Below, in pieces: positions 20,339-33,129 of a stretch of DNA of 64,000 nt. Position numbers and translations under genes: made by a program. Location: NCBI GenBank assembly GCA_020975725.1, contig QXJR01000003.1, positions 1,240,001 to 1,304,000 on the forward strand. The letters are read 5' to 3'. The stretch is from Picocystis sp. L7 (taxonomy: Eukaryota; Chlorophyta; Picocystophyceae; Picocystales; Picocystaceae). Numbering within the stretch: the first letter of the stretch is position 1; the number at the start of each line of letters is the position of its first letter. Below the pieces are notes generated by a model. The model saw only the letters and a list, made by a program, of their open reading frames with translations, was not told the origin of the DNA and ran no database searches.

Positions 20339-21967
20339 ATGCGCGTCTGGCCGAGGATAGGAGCCAACATGCAGCGAAGGACCGCCTCCACAAGGATCAA
20401 ATACAAGAGGAGGATGTATAGAAAGGCCGGGGAATCGCTCGGGCGAGGATTAGAAGGAGCGAGAGCGTCGGCCATACGAGACATTCAAAACGTGCTGAAG
20501 ACGAGAGAGAAAACGGCCACGCAATTGGTGGAAGAGCAGCTTAAATCCCTACACGCACGCGAACCGAAACTGAACAACTTTCTATCGACACAAGATCAAC
20601 AAGCGCTCCGACAGGCCGAACGAATCGATGCGCAACTCGCTCAAGGGAAAGGTGTTGGATCACTTGCTGGCGTATCCATTGCCGTGAAGGACAACCTGGC
20701 GTATACTAAATTGCCCACCACAGCAGGGTCCAGGATTTTGGAAGGCGTGAAGATTCCTTACAATGCCACAGCTGTGGAGAGATTGCTGAGCAAAGGAGCG
20801 ATTGTCATAGGGAAAACCAACATGGATGAGTTCGGAATGGGAAGCACGACAGAAAACTCTGCCTACAAGGTCTCGAGAAACCCGTGGGACCTAGACAGAG
20901 TGCCCGGTGGTTCTTCTGGAGGGTCGGCATCTGCAACAGCTGCCTATCAATGCGCAGGAAGTTTAGGGAGTGACACCGGAGGTAGCATCCGCCAGCCAGC
21001 ATCGTTTTGCGGCGTCGTTGGTTTGAAACCAAGTTATGGACGGGTCTCACGATATGGGTTGTTAGCATATGCGTCGTCGCTGGATGTTGTTGGACCCATC
21101 ACTCGAAGTGTTGAGGATGCAGCTATCTTGCTGAGTTGCATGGCAGGTCAAGATCCGATGGATTCTACTTCTTCTTCGACCCCGACGTGCGATTATGCAG
21201 AAAATTTGGTTTCTGCTGTAGATGCAAGCAGTCGTCCGCTCGCTGGGAAACGCCTTGGAATCATCAGGGAAACCACCGGGGAAGGGCTTGATTCCGACGT
21301 CAAAGGTGTGTTTTTCGAAGCTGTTCAACACCTACAGGACCTGGGTGCTCAAGTTGAGGAGCTTTCATTGTCTACGTTCGATGCCGGCCTCCCGGCCTAC
21401 TATGTGCTAGCACCTTCTGAAGCCTCATCCAACCTCTCGCGGTACGATGGCGTCCGCTATGGTCCTCGCCCAACGGGTTCAAGAGACCTGTCTGACCTGT
21501 ACACAAGAACCCGGCAAGAAGGCTTTGGAGCTGAGGTGAAGCGTAGGATTCTAATGGGCACCTACGCGCTCTCTTCTGGATACTATGATGCCTACTACAA
21601 GCGTGCCCAGCAAATTCGACAGCTCATCTACCGTGAGCTCAATGATTCCTTGAGCAAATTTGACGCTCTTCTTTGCCCTACGGCACCTACTGTGGCATAC
21701 AAGATTGGAGAAAAGACGGACGACCCCCTTTCCATGTACATTGGTGACATCATGACAGTGAGTGTCAATTTGGCAGGTGTGCCAGCTCTTTCCTTGCCAT
21801 GCGGCTTTACACGTGGAGACTCTTGTCTCCCTGTTGGTCTTCAAATAATTGGAAGGATGTTTTCCGAGGCAGAGCTCCTGCGGATCGGTCACGTGTTTGA
21901 ACAGACCGCTAGCTTTGCGCGTGGAACCCCTTTGATGGTGGAAGAAGTCAATTCCATGGCTCCCTGA
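20339..21967 (+). CDS. GatA: Glutamyl-tRNA(Gln) amidotransferase subunit A (organellar)
   Basis: A 542-residue amidase-signature enzyme. As the A subunit of GatCAB it hydrolyses glutamine and passes ammonia to misacylated Glu-tRNA(Gln) in plastids and/or mitochondria. The Ser-cisSer-Lys triad is visible: Lys in SIAVKDN, the GGSSGGSAS block and Ser in LGSDTGGSIRQPA. The substrate-side motif KPSYGRVSRYGL and the C-terminal GVPALSLPCGF are also present. The first ~45 residues (MRVWPRIGANMQRRTAS, Arg-rich) form a presequence; a second ATG at 20369 is possible. A full-length homologue is ~480-550 residues, so the gene looks complete and uninterrupted by introns. Confidence 0.95.
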   Translation: MRVWPRIGANMQRRTASTRIKYKRRMYRKAGESLGRGLEGARASAIRDIQNVLKTREKTATQLVEEQLKSLHAREPKLNNFLSTQDQQALRQAERIDAQLAQGKGVGSLAGVSIAVKDNLAYTKLPTTAGSRILEGVKIPYNATAVERLLSKGAIVIGKTNMDEFGMGSTTENSAYKVSRNPWDLDRVPGGSSGGSASATAAYQCAGSLGSDTGGSIRQPASFCGVVGLKPSYGRVSRYGLLAYASSLDVVGPITRSVEDAAILLSCMAGQDPMDSTSSSTPTCDYAENLVSAVDASSRPLAGKRLGIIRETTGEGLDSDVKGVFFEAVQHLQDLGAQVEELSLSTFDAGLPAYYVLAPSEASSNLSRYDGVRYGPRPTGSRDLSDLYTRTRQEGFGAEVKRRILMGTYALSSGYYDAYYKRAQQIRQLIYRELNDSLSKFDALLCPTAPTVAYKIGEKTDDPLSMYIGDIMTVSVNLAGVPALSLPCGFTRGDSCLPVGLQIIGRMFSEAELLRIGHVFEQTASFARGTPLMVEEVNSMAP

Positions 21968-22330
21968 AATACAGCGATGCGTATATACCCGAACTTTCCT
22001 TGTGGTTGCATTTCTGTTTCACGGATGCTTCTCTTTCACGTAAATCCAACCCGTTGTGGTAAGGTCCCAACACGTTCCTAACGTCGATGAGAAGCCTCGA
22101 ATGGTGTGTCCTTGGTGGTTCTCGAACTCGTCCCTGTGCTCCAGGGGCGGTCTCCGGGTCGTGTCCCGAGTCGACGTCCCTTTCTCCCAAGGGAGCTTCG
22201 GTTCGGATCCTGGTTTCGTCGTGCCTTGTAGTAGGAACCCTGGATGACTTCTGGTCCTGGTTTCACTCCGCCGCCAGGAGCGAGGAGAGCTCTGGTTGGG
22301 TCCACGACTACGGTGTAGTTCCACCACGTC
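21968..22330. other. Intergenic GatA-TSR2
   Basis: 363 bp between two + strand genes, with GatA 3' UTR on the left and a GC-rich leader on the right. No other feature was seen. Confidence 0.4.
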
Positions 22331-22963
22331 ATGGAATTGCGGAGTGGTGCGAAGTTGTGGAATGAACTGAGGGGCGAGCAACCCAAGCTGACCCATCAAG
22401 AGCAGCAGCAGGCCTTCTTGGAAGGTCTGGGATTGATCCTACAGCGTTGGACGGCACTGGGACTCGCCGTCGAACACGGTTGGGGAGGAACGGACACACT
22501 TGCCAAAGCACAATCCTTTCACGAAGAAGTGTACCACTGGTTCGCAGATGCTAAACAGCAGAGGTATGTGGACGAGCTAGAAGATCTACTTGACGACGTC
22601 ATGGCGCAAGATTTCAACGCAGAGCTGCAAGATGGAAGTGCAAGGCAAGTGGCAGAGGCCCTGGTCAGGCTCTTCGAAGAATGCGCAGGCGGTGATTACT
22701 CTACCGTGCTGAAAATGAAGGAAATCGTAACACAGGAAGAAATTAAAGCAGCGAACAAGTCCTTCCGAGTGGACGAAAGTGGGAAGCCTTATGTTGGTGG
22801 AGGCAATGTACCTTCCCTTGTACCAATGGGAGAGCCATCCAGTGAACGAGAGGGCATGCACGCACCAATTCAGATGGATGAAGAGGTCGATGACAACGGT
22901 CCTGATCCGGATGGGTGGGAAGTGGTCAAAAGTAACAAGAAGAAAGGAAAAGGGAAAAATTAA
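22331..22963 (+). CDS. TSR2: Pre-rRNA-processing protein TSR2 (WGG domain)
   Basis: A 210-residue homologue of TSR2, the chaperone that binds and escorts ribosomal protein eS26 for 40S maturation and 20S pre-rRNA processing. The diagnostic N-terminal block with ALGLAVEHGWGG is at residues ~40-55, followed by an all-helical region (EEVYHWFADAKQQRYVDELEDLLDDVM), an acidic middle and a C-terminal acidic/lysine tail (GPDPDGWEVVKSNKKKGKGKN). The ATG at 22331 is the natural start. It is encoded in one exon. Its stop is 133 bp from the convergent RCC1 gene. Confidence 0.92.
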   Translation: MELRSGAKLWNELRGEQPKLTHQEQQQAFLEGLGLILQRWTALGLAVEHGWGGTDTLAKAQSFHEEVYHWFADAKQQRYVDELEDLLDDVMAQDFNAELQDGSARQVAEALVRLFEECAGGDYSTVLKMKEIVTQEEIKAANKSFRVDESGKPYVGGGNVPSLVPMGEPSSEREGMHAPIQMDEEVDDNGPDPDGWEVVKSNKKKGKGKN

Positions 22964-23096
22964 CTCAATAACACGGGAAAAATGGTGATTTGCATCGCAA
23001 CGGGAGAGATATGATCATAGGCATGTGTTCCGTCCATCCTTCAGCTTAGCTCACTCCTAAATAAAGATTAATGCATCTGCAGCATGCCTGCATATA

Positions 23097-24729
23097 CTAC
23101 TCTTCCTCCCTGGGAATTGCTACAAGTGCGCTATGCTGTCCTCCGTACGAAATGTGCTGTACGATCATGCGGCCAGTGGTCTTCGTCTCTCGCAGCTTGG
23201 CAGGAACAACTGCATCAGAATCATCCTCCCCTTTTCCTAGCTGATAGGACGTGTTACACCCCCAAAGCCAGGCGTTCCCGTTGTCAAGAACCGCGCCGGA
23301 GCAGGACTGACCTGCACAGATCCCAATGACCTTGCACTCACTAGGGAGACCCTCGACCATCTCAGGGGTGCAGAAGGCTTCATCGGTTTGTGCAGCTTCA
23401 GGCGCCCTGCCAAGTCGTCCATATGTAGATCTCCCGAAGCTATATACAACTCCAGCGCTTGAAAGAGCTAGGGAGTGGTGCTGACCACCTGCAAGAGAAA
23501 CAATACCTTTCCTGCATAGGCTAGAAACTTCGGTAGGAGTTCTAACTATGTTGCTCGCCGTGAGTGGAAGTCCGAGCTGGCCGTAATTATTCAATCCCCA
23601 TGCATAGACATTTCCCTTCTCAGTCACGACAAGAGTGCAGTAAGATCCACAAGCTATAAACACTGCTGTGCCCCGTGGTGACATCTTTTTACCATCCAAG
23701 TTTCCATAGATAGGGCGAGGGTCCACAAATTGTGCTACTTTCCCCCCGAATCTCGCAATAAATCGCTCACCTGTTCGCCCAAGCTGGCCTTGATCGCCGC
23801 AGCCCCATGTGATGACTCGACCTGTCACAGTTATGGCTGCAACGTGGTCTGCCCCAGAGGAAATCATGGTAAATCTCTCGTCTGTCTGGACCTTCACGGG
23901 TCTACGCTCAATCTTGACCTCTTGGCTGAATCCCATCACACCTCCACTGTCACGGAAGGAACCCCATGCAAAGACTTCACCGGTGCTAGAGAGTGCGACC
24001 GAATGGCTATCTCCTGCACTTATTTGCACCATCCTATCATTAGAGGGGAAATCGACCCTTCCGGGATAATTTTCAGAGCCTGCGTCATCACGGTGAGCCT
24101 GTCGCCCTAAAGCGCCTTCATCATTGACTCCCCAGCTGTACACGAGACCATCTGCGGTGAGGGCCAGCGTATGCATGCCTCCGCACACGATTTGTAATAT
24201 CTGCGTACATAGTAGCGTTGTATAGGTCAGCCAGGGTTGGCAAAGGGAAGTCCTGCCCACTAGCCGTCCCTCAGCATGGACACCAACATGCGGCTTGGTA
24301 CAGAGTACAAGCAATCCGTTGCCATCCTGGGGATGGGTCGATCCTTTGATTGAAAGGTCTTAGGTATGATTGCTGTCCGGTTGCTGTTGCGCGAGTGAAT
24401 TGTCGTTCTGGCGGACCAGCTTGTTCCTGTCGTGTCCGTGCAACAAGAGCTTGCCTGGACAGGTGCGTATTGTTTCGATGCAGTCTCATTTTCGAATACC
24501 GACCGTGCGCACGATCGATTGCATTGTATTCCCTCACCTTGTTCTGTGCGATGTCGATGGGAGCCGGTCTGAACTTTTCGACTTCGTCTTCGCCCAGTCC
24601 GAGTTGGCCCATGCTCCCGTCTCCCCAGACGTACGCCTTACCAGGTCGCTTGGCGTAGGGCATGGTTTCCACAAGGACCTCTCCATCCGTCTTCCTCCTC
24701 TTTTTGCTCCTGCTGTCATCTCCAGGCAT
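23097..24729 (-). CDS. RCC1: RCC1-type beta-propeller, probable Ran guanine-nucleotide exchange factor (2 exons)
   Basis: Two exons, 24729-24538 and 24200-23097, with a 337-bp GT-AG intron, give 431 residues, the length of canonical RCC1 (~420). The N-terminus has a basic nuclear-localisation-like SRSKKRRKTDGE. Seven RCC1 repeats can be followed by their CGGMHTLALTADG, SAGDSHSVALS, SSGADHVAAIT, ACGSYCTLVVT, AGGQHSLALS and CAGQSC-type strands, each paired with a WG turn. Short length, the NLS and the absence of extra domains favour the chromatin-bound Ran exchange factor over the UVR8 photoreceptor; the UVR8 tryptophan cluster was not identified. Joining the exons restores a smooth first repeat (APIDIAQNK then ILQIVCGGMH). 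Confidence 0.9.
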
Positions 24730-25198
24730 GCTGATCAAAGGTGGCCGTTCCTTGGGTCCGCTTCTTCGTCTGCCCGCCGCCAAGCGGGTGGAGGTCTCGA
24801 TCAACACGTTCCGATCCCATTCAGTCTCCTTCTCGGTCCCCTTTCGCTTGTCCTTGGAAAGGAGGAAGCTTTCCAATCGAACGGGGATCGATGGTCCGGT
24901 CGGTTTTCATGGAACCCCAAAACTGGTCCGTCGGAGTGGAAGACCTCGTCCCAAAGGGAATGATGCGACCCCACGATCAAGGCTCGGTCAGGGTTAGGAA
25001 ACAATCCATCGCAGAAACACCAGCTTGTAGGTGCAGACAAGCCAACCAAAACGTGAAATCACACCGAAAGTGCCGCGAGGCATGAGGAAGAACATCAGGC
25101 ACCAACGGCAGATTCTTGTAAACGTTCAAGACAAAGACACCCACGGTAACAGTGTAAAACGTTGATACCCAACAGGTAGAAAACAACAATCAAGAGGC
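24730..25198. other. Intergenic RCC1 5' / MBOAT 3'
   Basis: About 470 bp. The left half is the GC-rich RCC1 leader and promoter; the right half is plain 3' sequence of the MBOAT gene. Nothing else is supported. Confidence 0.4.
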
Positions 25199-27089
25199 CT
25201 ACCTTGCGAAAGCTACCTTGCCAGATGGAGATGAATGCTTACGCGAACGATTGCGGAACCAGTAAGCGAACTGCGAAGCCACGTAAAATGTCGCAAATGA
25301 TCCAACCAAGAAGGGGATACCTTCCTCCGTAAGAAGGCTGTGCAAGAAGAAGCGTAGACCATCTACACCCAACACAAAACCAGCCAAATTCGCGGCCATC
25401 AAAACAGATATATACATGCTTGATAAGCAACCACGCGCCAGCGGAAACCACCACCGGTATTGAAGCTTGACGTTTCCAGGACGTTGTACCCAGTACTTCA
25501 CCACAACCTCAGGAAGTACAAACAAGCATATGATCCATGCCCAACCTAGCAGATGCAGCTCCAAATCATGCCAGAGTGCAACAAATGTGAAAATTGGCCA
25601 GGCGTTAGCAGCCCTCCAGTGCCGCCCACCTAATGGAATGTACATATAGCGGACCAACCACCTGTTGTACGATGCATGCCAGCTCTTCCAAAAGCTTTCG
25701 ATGTCGTAATTATTCACAAGGCAATGCCTCATGTTTTCCACTGTATCGATTCCATCCAGAAGGGCCCAAAAACGTGCAAAGCGCCAGATGCAAAGAAACT
25801 TCATCCACATGAAAAACAGCGTCCAGAATCCAGTCAATCCAATCTCTTTCGGACCGAAGTTAGCATACAGTGGTTTCCATGCCCCGCTCTTTGCAATGGC
25901 GTTGAAATAGAAAAAGTGTGTCATTATCTCGAGGAGGAAAAATGCAAAAACTAGTCTAGCCCCATAAGACACGATGAACCTCCAAGACAAGTTTCCCTCC
26001 CTCTTTGTTGCTATGTATTGCTCCGCAAAATCATCAAAAGTTATGATCGGCCCCGTCAAATAAAGTGGAGGATATGCCATGTAGAGAAGGAACATTTCTG
26101 TACAATAAGTGTCTCTTGGAAGCCTTTGACTTGCATCCAACTCGCATGTTTTTTTTCCGCCTCTACCACAAAGCCTCAGTACATTCCAATGCAAGTCCAT
26201 GCCAAATGAGATCATTCGCAGTACGACAAGATTGTACGTGATATGCCAACGTGCACTTTCCATCGCGTTGTCCCAACCCTGGAGTCCCAGCATTTCCAGA
26301 CTGAATCCATCTTTTACCCTTGCCATGACCAAAGTAAGGCATGCAAAACTCCAAATCAACGATGGGCCCCATTTTTTTCCGGCAGCAGCCTTGCAAACTA
26401 CAAAGTGGCACAAGATAATTGTTAGTAAGAACATGGCTCTTGGCCCATGGAGGGCAAACAGGAACAGCACACAACCTGTGGAAAGCACTGTTGACCGCTG
26501 CACACTCTTTGCCAAGCGTTTCATTGATGCATTTACAAGGCAGAATGAGGCAAAAAATGCACTGAGAGCTGGCATGCCAGATCTAAAGGATCTCCACTGA
26601 ATGTCTGATAAGTCCTGAAGCTTACCCAACATCCACCCAGGGCGCACGCTTGCAAAACGCAGCATTCCCGCTTCCGAACCTCCCTCATTGAATCGATTGC
26701 AAATTCTTACTCCTTCTCTGATGCAAACAAATGAAAACGCGGCGTATACCTGTTCGAGAAATAAGAATCATGGTTAGCTTTAACTTTACAGGTGCCTAGG
26801 ACGCGATCGCTTATCGCATCCATGTCTTCACACTATTCTATGCCTTCTATGATTTTCGACGAAATGCTAATCCTTTTCCTCTTTCACATTCACACTCCTG
26901 ACTGTCTCCGTTCACTTGAAAGCGCAAAGCAAGGCAAGCTACGATGCCTAAATCGATCATTCACTAGCCCCTGACGTCTTGGTAGCCTGTCTTGCCCGGT
27001 GAATCTAGGAACCGCTCTCGTAGGATGTGGCTTTGCGCAGTTCGACTCACCAACCCATAGATGACCCAGATGGTCCGATCGATGCTCAT
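25199..27089 (-). CDS. GUP1: GUP1/HHAT-like membrane-bound O-acyltransferase (2 exons)
   Basis: A polytopic ER membrane acyltransferase of the MBOAT family, closest to yeast Gup1 and plant homologues (GPI-anchor remodelling in yeast; role in algae unknown). Exon 2 (26749-25199) carries the bulk, including the landmark segment SFWKSWHASYNRWLVRYMY, the PLGG turn and the presumed active His in FVALWHDLELHLLGW. A short exon 1 (27089-27051) encoding MSIDRTIWVIYGL joins across a 301-bp GT-AG intron and completes the first membrane helix, matching the N-terminus of plant homologues. Total 529 residues with about ten hydrophobic segments. The frame stays open upstream of the chosen ATG, so the N-terminus may be longer. 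Confidence 0.87.
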
Positions 27090-29880
27090 GATCGAAAGAA
27101 GGTAGTTTTTACTGACGGTACGATTTCGCCGCGTCGTACAAACGGGACATCGAGAGAAAAGGTGACGAAGTGGTCGAATGGACGGAGTGGAAGAACGAGT
27201 CAGAAAACGGTCTCTTCGAAGAGGACTGATCGTTCCGTTGGGTGGAGTGGACCGCCCCAATCCAATTCAATCTTTCCAACATAGAGATAACCACTTTATT
27301 GAGAGGATCGAAATTCAGTATACAGGACAAGTGGGTGAACACAGGCACGAAATGCCGTTGCACATTTGGAGTGTTCGGTTTCAATCGTGCTCCAGAAGCC
27401 ACCAACTCACGTGGAGTCGACGAGACATGCTCGCAATGAGAATGTTGTGGAGAAATGAACACATGTGGCAACAGCCTTTCATTTGTGTGCTCGTCTAACG
27501 TGTGAAGCAAAAACACTTGGTACAATTCAACAAGATTTCCCCGCATGTTTCCTCTTGTCGTACAGAGAACAGGATGCAGACTTTTTAGTGGGGCCACGAT
27601 ACTTTTCTAAGAATGAGACTTGGTTCAGTCTTATAGTACTTTTAATGAACTGTGCCGTTGGTTCTTGGACAAATATAGCTCGCTTTCGTCATTCAAATTC
27701 AATCATCCTCCCGTTGAAATCTGCCTTCTTCCTTCATCCAACCGCCTTTAACGTGCGTATGAACATACCCTATGTATTTCGAGAAATAACAAATCCGTCC
27801 TCGGAATGTTTCACTTTCATCATTGAGGAGCAAACAATTCGATGAACTTGAACCGTACACATTATATGTTAGTCATGTCTTTCTTTGATACGTGTCTGCG
27901 TGAGAACATTTGCTCGAACAAATCATCATTAATGCAAACAGCATCACTTTTTTAAGACGGTTGCTGTAAGAAACTGGCTTGCATGGCGGAAATGAAGTTT
28001 GTGTTTTATCTTTGCCTATCTTAACGATGTATCCCACTAGACTAAATGTGGACGCTTTTAAAAAATTCATCAAGCAACGTACTTTCCGGTTGATCAATCA
28101 ATAAAATAAAGCTTGGACATCATCAAAAATCGCGACTGGCACAAGACTTTTAGTGTTTTCTTATCATGAATCATTCTTTCCGAACAAAAATGGATGTATG
28201 CCCTCCTATTTTCTATAGCTCGTTTCTATTCTTTACTTAGTAATTCAGTGGTTAATAATACGTGCAACTGTGTATTACAAACGATTGAAGATAGAAAAAG
28301 AGAAACCGGGCACTAGCACCTATGTGGAAAGTCAACAATGCAACTGGTTGCGCCAAGTGGGATCACCATGTGAGCGAAACAACTAATATTAAAACTCCTC
28401 AAAAATGACGTCTTTAGCTGGCCCTTACTTGAGGGATCAAATACTTGCCTAAGCTTACATTGTTCCACACCGAATTTGAAGCAAAATATGAACGGATGTC
28501 CCGGAAGTTCATGCATCAAAGTATCGAACTCCGAAAAGAATTGGCACATGATATTTATAAACCTTCAAAGAACATACCATGATGGTGAAACCTCATGCAT
28601 AGATCCTAGAAAAGTTCAACGTGTGATTGTATTAAGCACTTCTTCATGTGTTGGCTGACAATGTAAATCAACCATCCATGCAAAGTTGCCATTGTTGCTA
28701 TAAAAGTAGTTTCCCTCCAACGGTAAAATCCAACTAATTTGTTGGCCATGAGGAAGAGCATATCAAAGAATATTGAGGCCATGACACCGGTAAATATGCC
28801 AATTGTGATCAACATCTGACTTGAGACACGTTGCATAAGCGTATTTTACTGGACCACAGTGGGAATACTTTAAACATGCTTTGCAGGCGATCCCATCTTT
28901 ACTCCTTAGCAATTGGAAGAAAATGAGCAATTATGTGGAAAGGAGTTGACGTAGGGAATGAACGATATGAGAATTACGATATCTCTCTTGGTAGCCATGG
29001 CTCATCTTTTGCAATTGGTGGCATTTAAAATCTCGAAATTCGAAAGGGAAAAGTGTATTTACCTTACCACTATGCCTTTAATGAAGTTACAGTGACTCCC
29101 CATGACGAAGGAGTTGGGGGCAAAACGTATTTTACTCGTCCATAGTAAGTAGTAGATTGCTCTCTAGAAAAACATTCTTTTTATATCAGTCTTACCCATA
29201 GTTACATTTCTTGCGTGTGATAGGAATATCCATGTACTCCTTTGAAAACTATTCGCTTTTTCTCAGTACTTGTTATCCACTATTTTTTTTGGGTTGCCTA
29301 TAGACATCATAAGATTATTCATGATCCCCGCAAATGTTGTGTCCCTCCATCTCTCGAGTCGTTCAATGACTTTGCATCGTTTATTGCAAGCACTTCCGAA
29401 GAAGTGGTTACCAACACAACCACCTTTAATCTTGGAAGTTATTCACCTACGGCCGGGGAACCGATCGAGCCACGAGAAATGGAAACTCTCGCCCTCGCAT
29501 GAAGTTGCGACATATTGCCACACTAGTTCCCCTTGTTAAAGTTTACTCGCCACACGAGCGAGGGGTAGAGAAGTAGCGAGAGCATTTTGGTGTAGCCAAG
29601 GAGTCACGTTGGGCTCCACCTAGTAAGATGGTGGGTGGAATGGTTCGACAATTTGGACAAGAGTTTGACATTGTGCCCCTTCATCTACACTCGTATGTTC
29701 GAACGAAAATCTCAGATTCCTCTTCATATAACGCTATCCATGTTGTCAACTACACCCAATATGTACAATATAGGAAGAAAGCTAACTATCCATAGAAGTA
29801 ATTGCCTGATCCTCGAACCGCCTAGTAAGGAGGAAAGATCCGATTAACCCTTGTTGTCCATTTTGTTAAAAAGAATCGTT
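27090..29880. other. AT-rich gene-free stretch
   Basis: Only short open frames occur on either strand, with no recognisable domain. Composition drops to AT-rich after about 27500. Some frames are rich in hydrophobic residues, but this follows from base composition. It probably consists of old decayed repeats. Confidence 0.45.
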
Positions 29881-30410
29881 TAAACATACATCCTCGGCCT
29901 TTTTCGGTGTGTAAGACGATGCTCCCCTAGGTCTTGCGCCCAACCCTCTCGAGGCACCTGTCTTGCCGAGGTTGTCCTTTGAGGAGGAGGAGTACGCACT
30001 CAATCGCGAGGCTTTTGAGAGGTTCTCAATTCTATACGGGCCATTCACTTGGGACTTGTCTGCCTCGCCAATTAATGCCCAATGTCCGGCCTTCTTTACA
30101 CGGGAGACCCATGCTCTCGCCCAAGAATGGGCTAGTCTTGGCAACCTATGGGCACACCCACCCTGTTGCCTCATTGACTCTGTGATAGGCAAGTTGGAGG
30201 CCGAAGCTAGAGCCCTTGTGACCATGATCACTCCGCATTGGCCAAAGGCTCTCTGGTTCCCTTGCTTGCAGCATCTCGCTACCTACCAGGAGGTACTAGG
30301 GAGGCATGAGGGAGTATTCTCGGATGCCCGAGGAAGGCCCTTGCCTTCCCCTCACTGGGACGTCCTCCTCAGCCATGTCCCTCGGCGGATGCAGGGCCAA
30401 GACTAACCCC
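29880..30410 (+). mobile_element. Fragment of a DIRS-like retroelement (RNase H region)
   Basis: A translated stretch has the pattern known from DIRS/tyrosine-recombinase retrotransposons downstream of the reverse transcriptase: GPFTWDLSASPINAQCP, a WA..LWAHPPCCLI segment and ITPHWPKALWFPCLQHL. Only this piece is present and no ends were recognised, so it is a broken fossil. The GC content is higher than in the surrounding AT-rich DNA, suggesting a younger insertion than its flanks. The family call rests on motif memory only. Confidence 0.5.
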
Positions 30411-33129
30411 GAATAGGGAAAGGTTTGTCCCCCTTTCTAATAAAGGCTCTGTGGCCGATGAACCGGATAAATACGTGGCTTAGCCACGTGCGGATTCCCC
30501 AATGGAGTTAAGACGTAATATTAGCTGCGGCAGAGGGGAACGAGAAGAACAACAACGTTCCTCAACGTTCCACCCAACGGTCTCGAGTGCCGCAGCGACA
30601 CGAACGCACGAGCGAACAAGCGCGAACGCACGCCGGCACCACCACTAGCGCCGCCGGCTCATCGCGGGAGAAGGAGGTGGGCGCCCACGTGCCACAAAGG
30701 CCACAACGTCTCCAACCTCAACAAAACGTGGATGAACTTAAACGAGACGAGTTCGTAAATCCTTCACCTTGAAGAGTGTCCCTTAGGGAAAACGCTTCCT
30801 CCATCCTACAAGTACGCTTAGAAGGAGAAGTTTGCAACAATCCACGACTCTTTAGGAACCCATAGTAGAAACGAAAGTTTTCATGAATGGCCTCACTATG
30901 TGCAACAACTTTGTCGTCTCTATAAACAAGGTAGAATACTAGGACTTAAGACTTAAGGATGACTATCGAATAGTGGGTATATAATTTATTCAAAATATTC
31001 ATAGCACTCCATGAATAGTTGAGAATGCTAACGTGTGGTAGGTACACAACCGAGTGCTCCGGCTAACACTACAACACAACTCAATCGGGGAGAGTGTAAG
31101 GCAAGTGGAATGGCCCTGCGTTCATGAAGTGCTCCAAACATAGGCAGATGATAATAATTTTGAAATAAAACGTCGCATAGTGAACACAACGATCGAGACT
31201 TCCACACATTGATTGTACACTATATCACAAAGGCATCGTAGACCTTTGTTCTTGCTTGGGGCTTCAACTTTGACAAGTCTTTATGTTGCGCTTTCGTTAG
31301 ATTACGAGTGGCTGGGCTTAGTCGGGACGTTACCTAGGATGACAAAACTTCTTCGAAGTTCATCCCTACCTCGTAAGGAGAGAAATATCAACGCATTGAG
31401 TTCAGCCGGGAAGGATGAAGGGGATTTTATGATGCGAATTCCCTTAGTTAAAAAAGACACGCTTTAGTTGGGTGATCGGTGCAATCTAGATGGTTTCAAC
31501 CAATGGATCAAATGGCCGAGTGCTATTATGACGGTCGTCTTTGGTGGCAAGTTGGAGCGTGTGAACCTGTTCATGAAGCAGCCCACAGCGCGAGAGGGAA
31601 TAGGGATCGCCGCCGTACAAAGTTTCTCAATGGGAATAGTCGTGCAATCACATTGGATCGGTCGGACCTCCAAGCAAAGAAATTCACAATGAGGACCGTT
31701 AACTTTTTCTTCGAAGTAGGAATATGCTCTCCAACGATTCGATGGTGTTTCATACCTCGAGCCAACATTCCAAAGGGCAGGGATATACATGAGCACTGGT
31801 AAATCAAATACACACAATGAATGATTCTCATGACCACACAGAACAAGAGGTGCATGCACTTGAAGAAAGAATAAGTGGACGACGATATCGAACATCAAGA
31901 TACAATTTATAAAGACAACAATTGAGATCAAATCCCTGAATTCTTCATTCAAACCATAGTCAAAGACGAAGCGACAACAATCGACTTCACAACCCAATTC
32001 TACCACAAGAGAGAAGAAAACAACTACGCTCGAACTAAGAACCAACAAGATTAGCAATCAGAAAGACATTGAAGATTCTCAAGGCAGTCTTTTTACCCTC
32101 CTTTCATTGTTCATTGCCATTTTATTGAATCACAATCGGTATGGAGCATGTCAGCCAAGAAGTTCTCCTGGCAAAAGGAAGCCAGGTGCAAATTCCACTT
32201 TCGGTGTGAATGACCATCGTTTCAAACCAAGGCACAAGAGTAGCAATCATCCGTCGGATCAAATTAGTGCAAATAGGTGTCGGTCGAGAAATATTATACT
32301 AGGTGTCTTAGAATATGGCTCGAAAGGTCCTATGAGCATTTAATTGACCGATCGACTAAATGACAGAAAATGTATCCGAGAGGCCCCATCTTCGTATTAG
32401 ATGACGTGTGCCATCTGAAAAGCAACGAAAAAGAAATGCAAAGAGTTGTTGTAATTGCAAGTTCTCCATTAAATTATGTGGGAGCAAGCGTAGTGTACGG
32501 TATGCTTTCTGCATACCTCTCCTCCAAAGCACGCAAGATAAATGAGTAGCACACAAATATTGGTGATAACGGAACAAACGCATTGGTTAACGGATCGAAA
32601 ATATAGGCTACAATGTGGAACAAGCAGAAACGACACACGAAGGTGTAGGCAAACTACATGGAATTCTTACGAATTTTGCCTTGTGAAAGCGATAAGATGC
32701 ACTGCCCCAAAAATCTTCTAAAGCACCTAGTAAAACTAATGTGATTTGTCCTTGCTTTCGTTCATGCAACATTGGCGTAGTCTAGGATGGACTTGTGTCA
32801 AATTGAATCAGGCCACAAGTGCAACTTTGAAATGACAGGTACATTTTCGCTCGCTTCATTTTGATACGGACCCTTCACTTCATGTGGCTAAAGTTTGAAA
32901 TGACGAAGAAACAGCAGGACATGCCTCCCAGTCTGTCAATCCCGCTTCAAATTTTTGAAATACTACTATGGTTATATCCTGGAAGAAACCTGGTAAGGAT
33001 TAGATCTGTGAATTCTACCAGACAAGTCCTGAAACTCTGAGAATGAACGCAAAGCTGAACGCAGAAAGCCTATTGATACGTAAATGTAGAAAAGCGGTGT
33101 GGAAGAACTTCAAAAACCACCTAACAAAG
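30411..33129. other. AT-rich gene-free stretch
   Basis: No coding sequence with recognisable domains. Short frames only, with one low-complexity Gln/Arg-rich frame near 30587. It is probably decayed mobile DNA but I cannot assign families. Confidence 0.4.

Noticed and set aside
24271-24876. A separate small gene upstream of RCC1
   Set aside because: Its first part is RCC1 exon 1 and the remainder reads through the intron.
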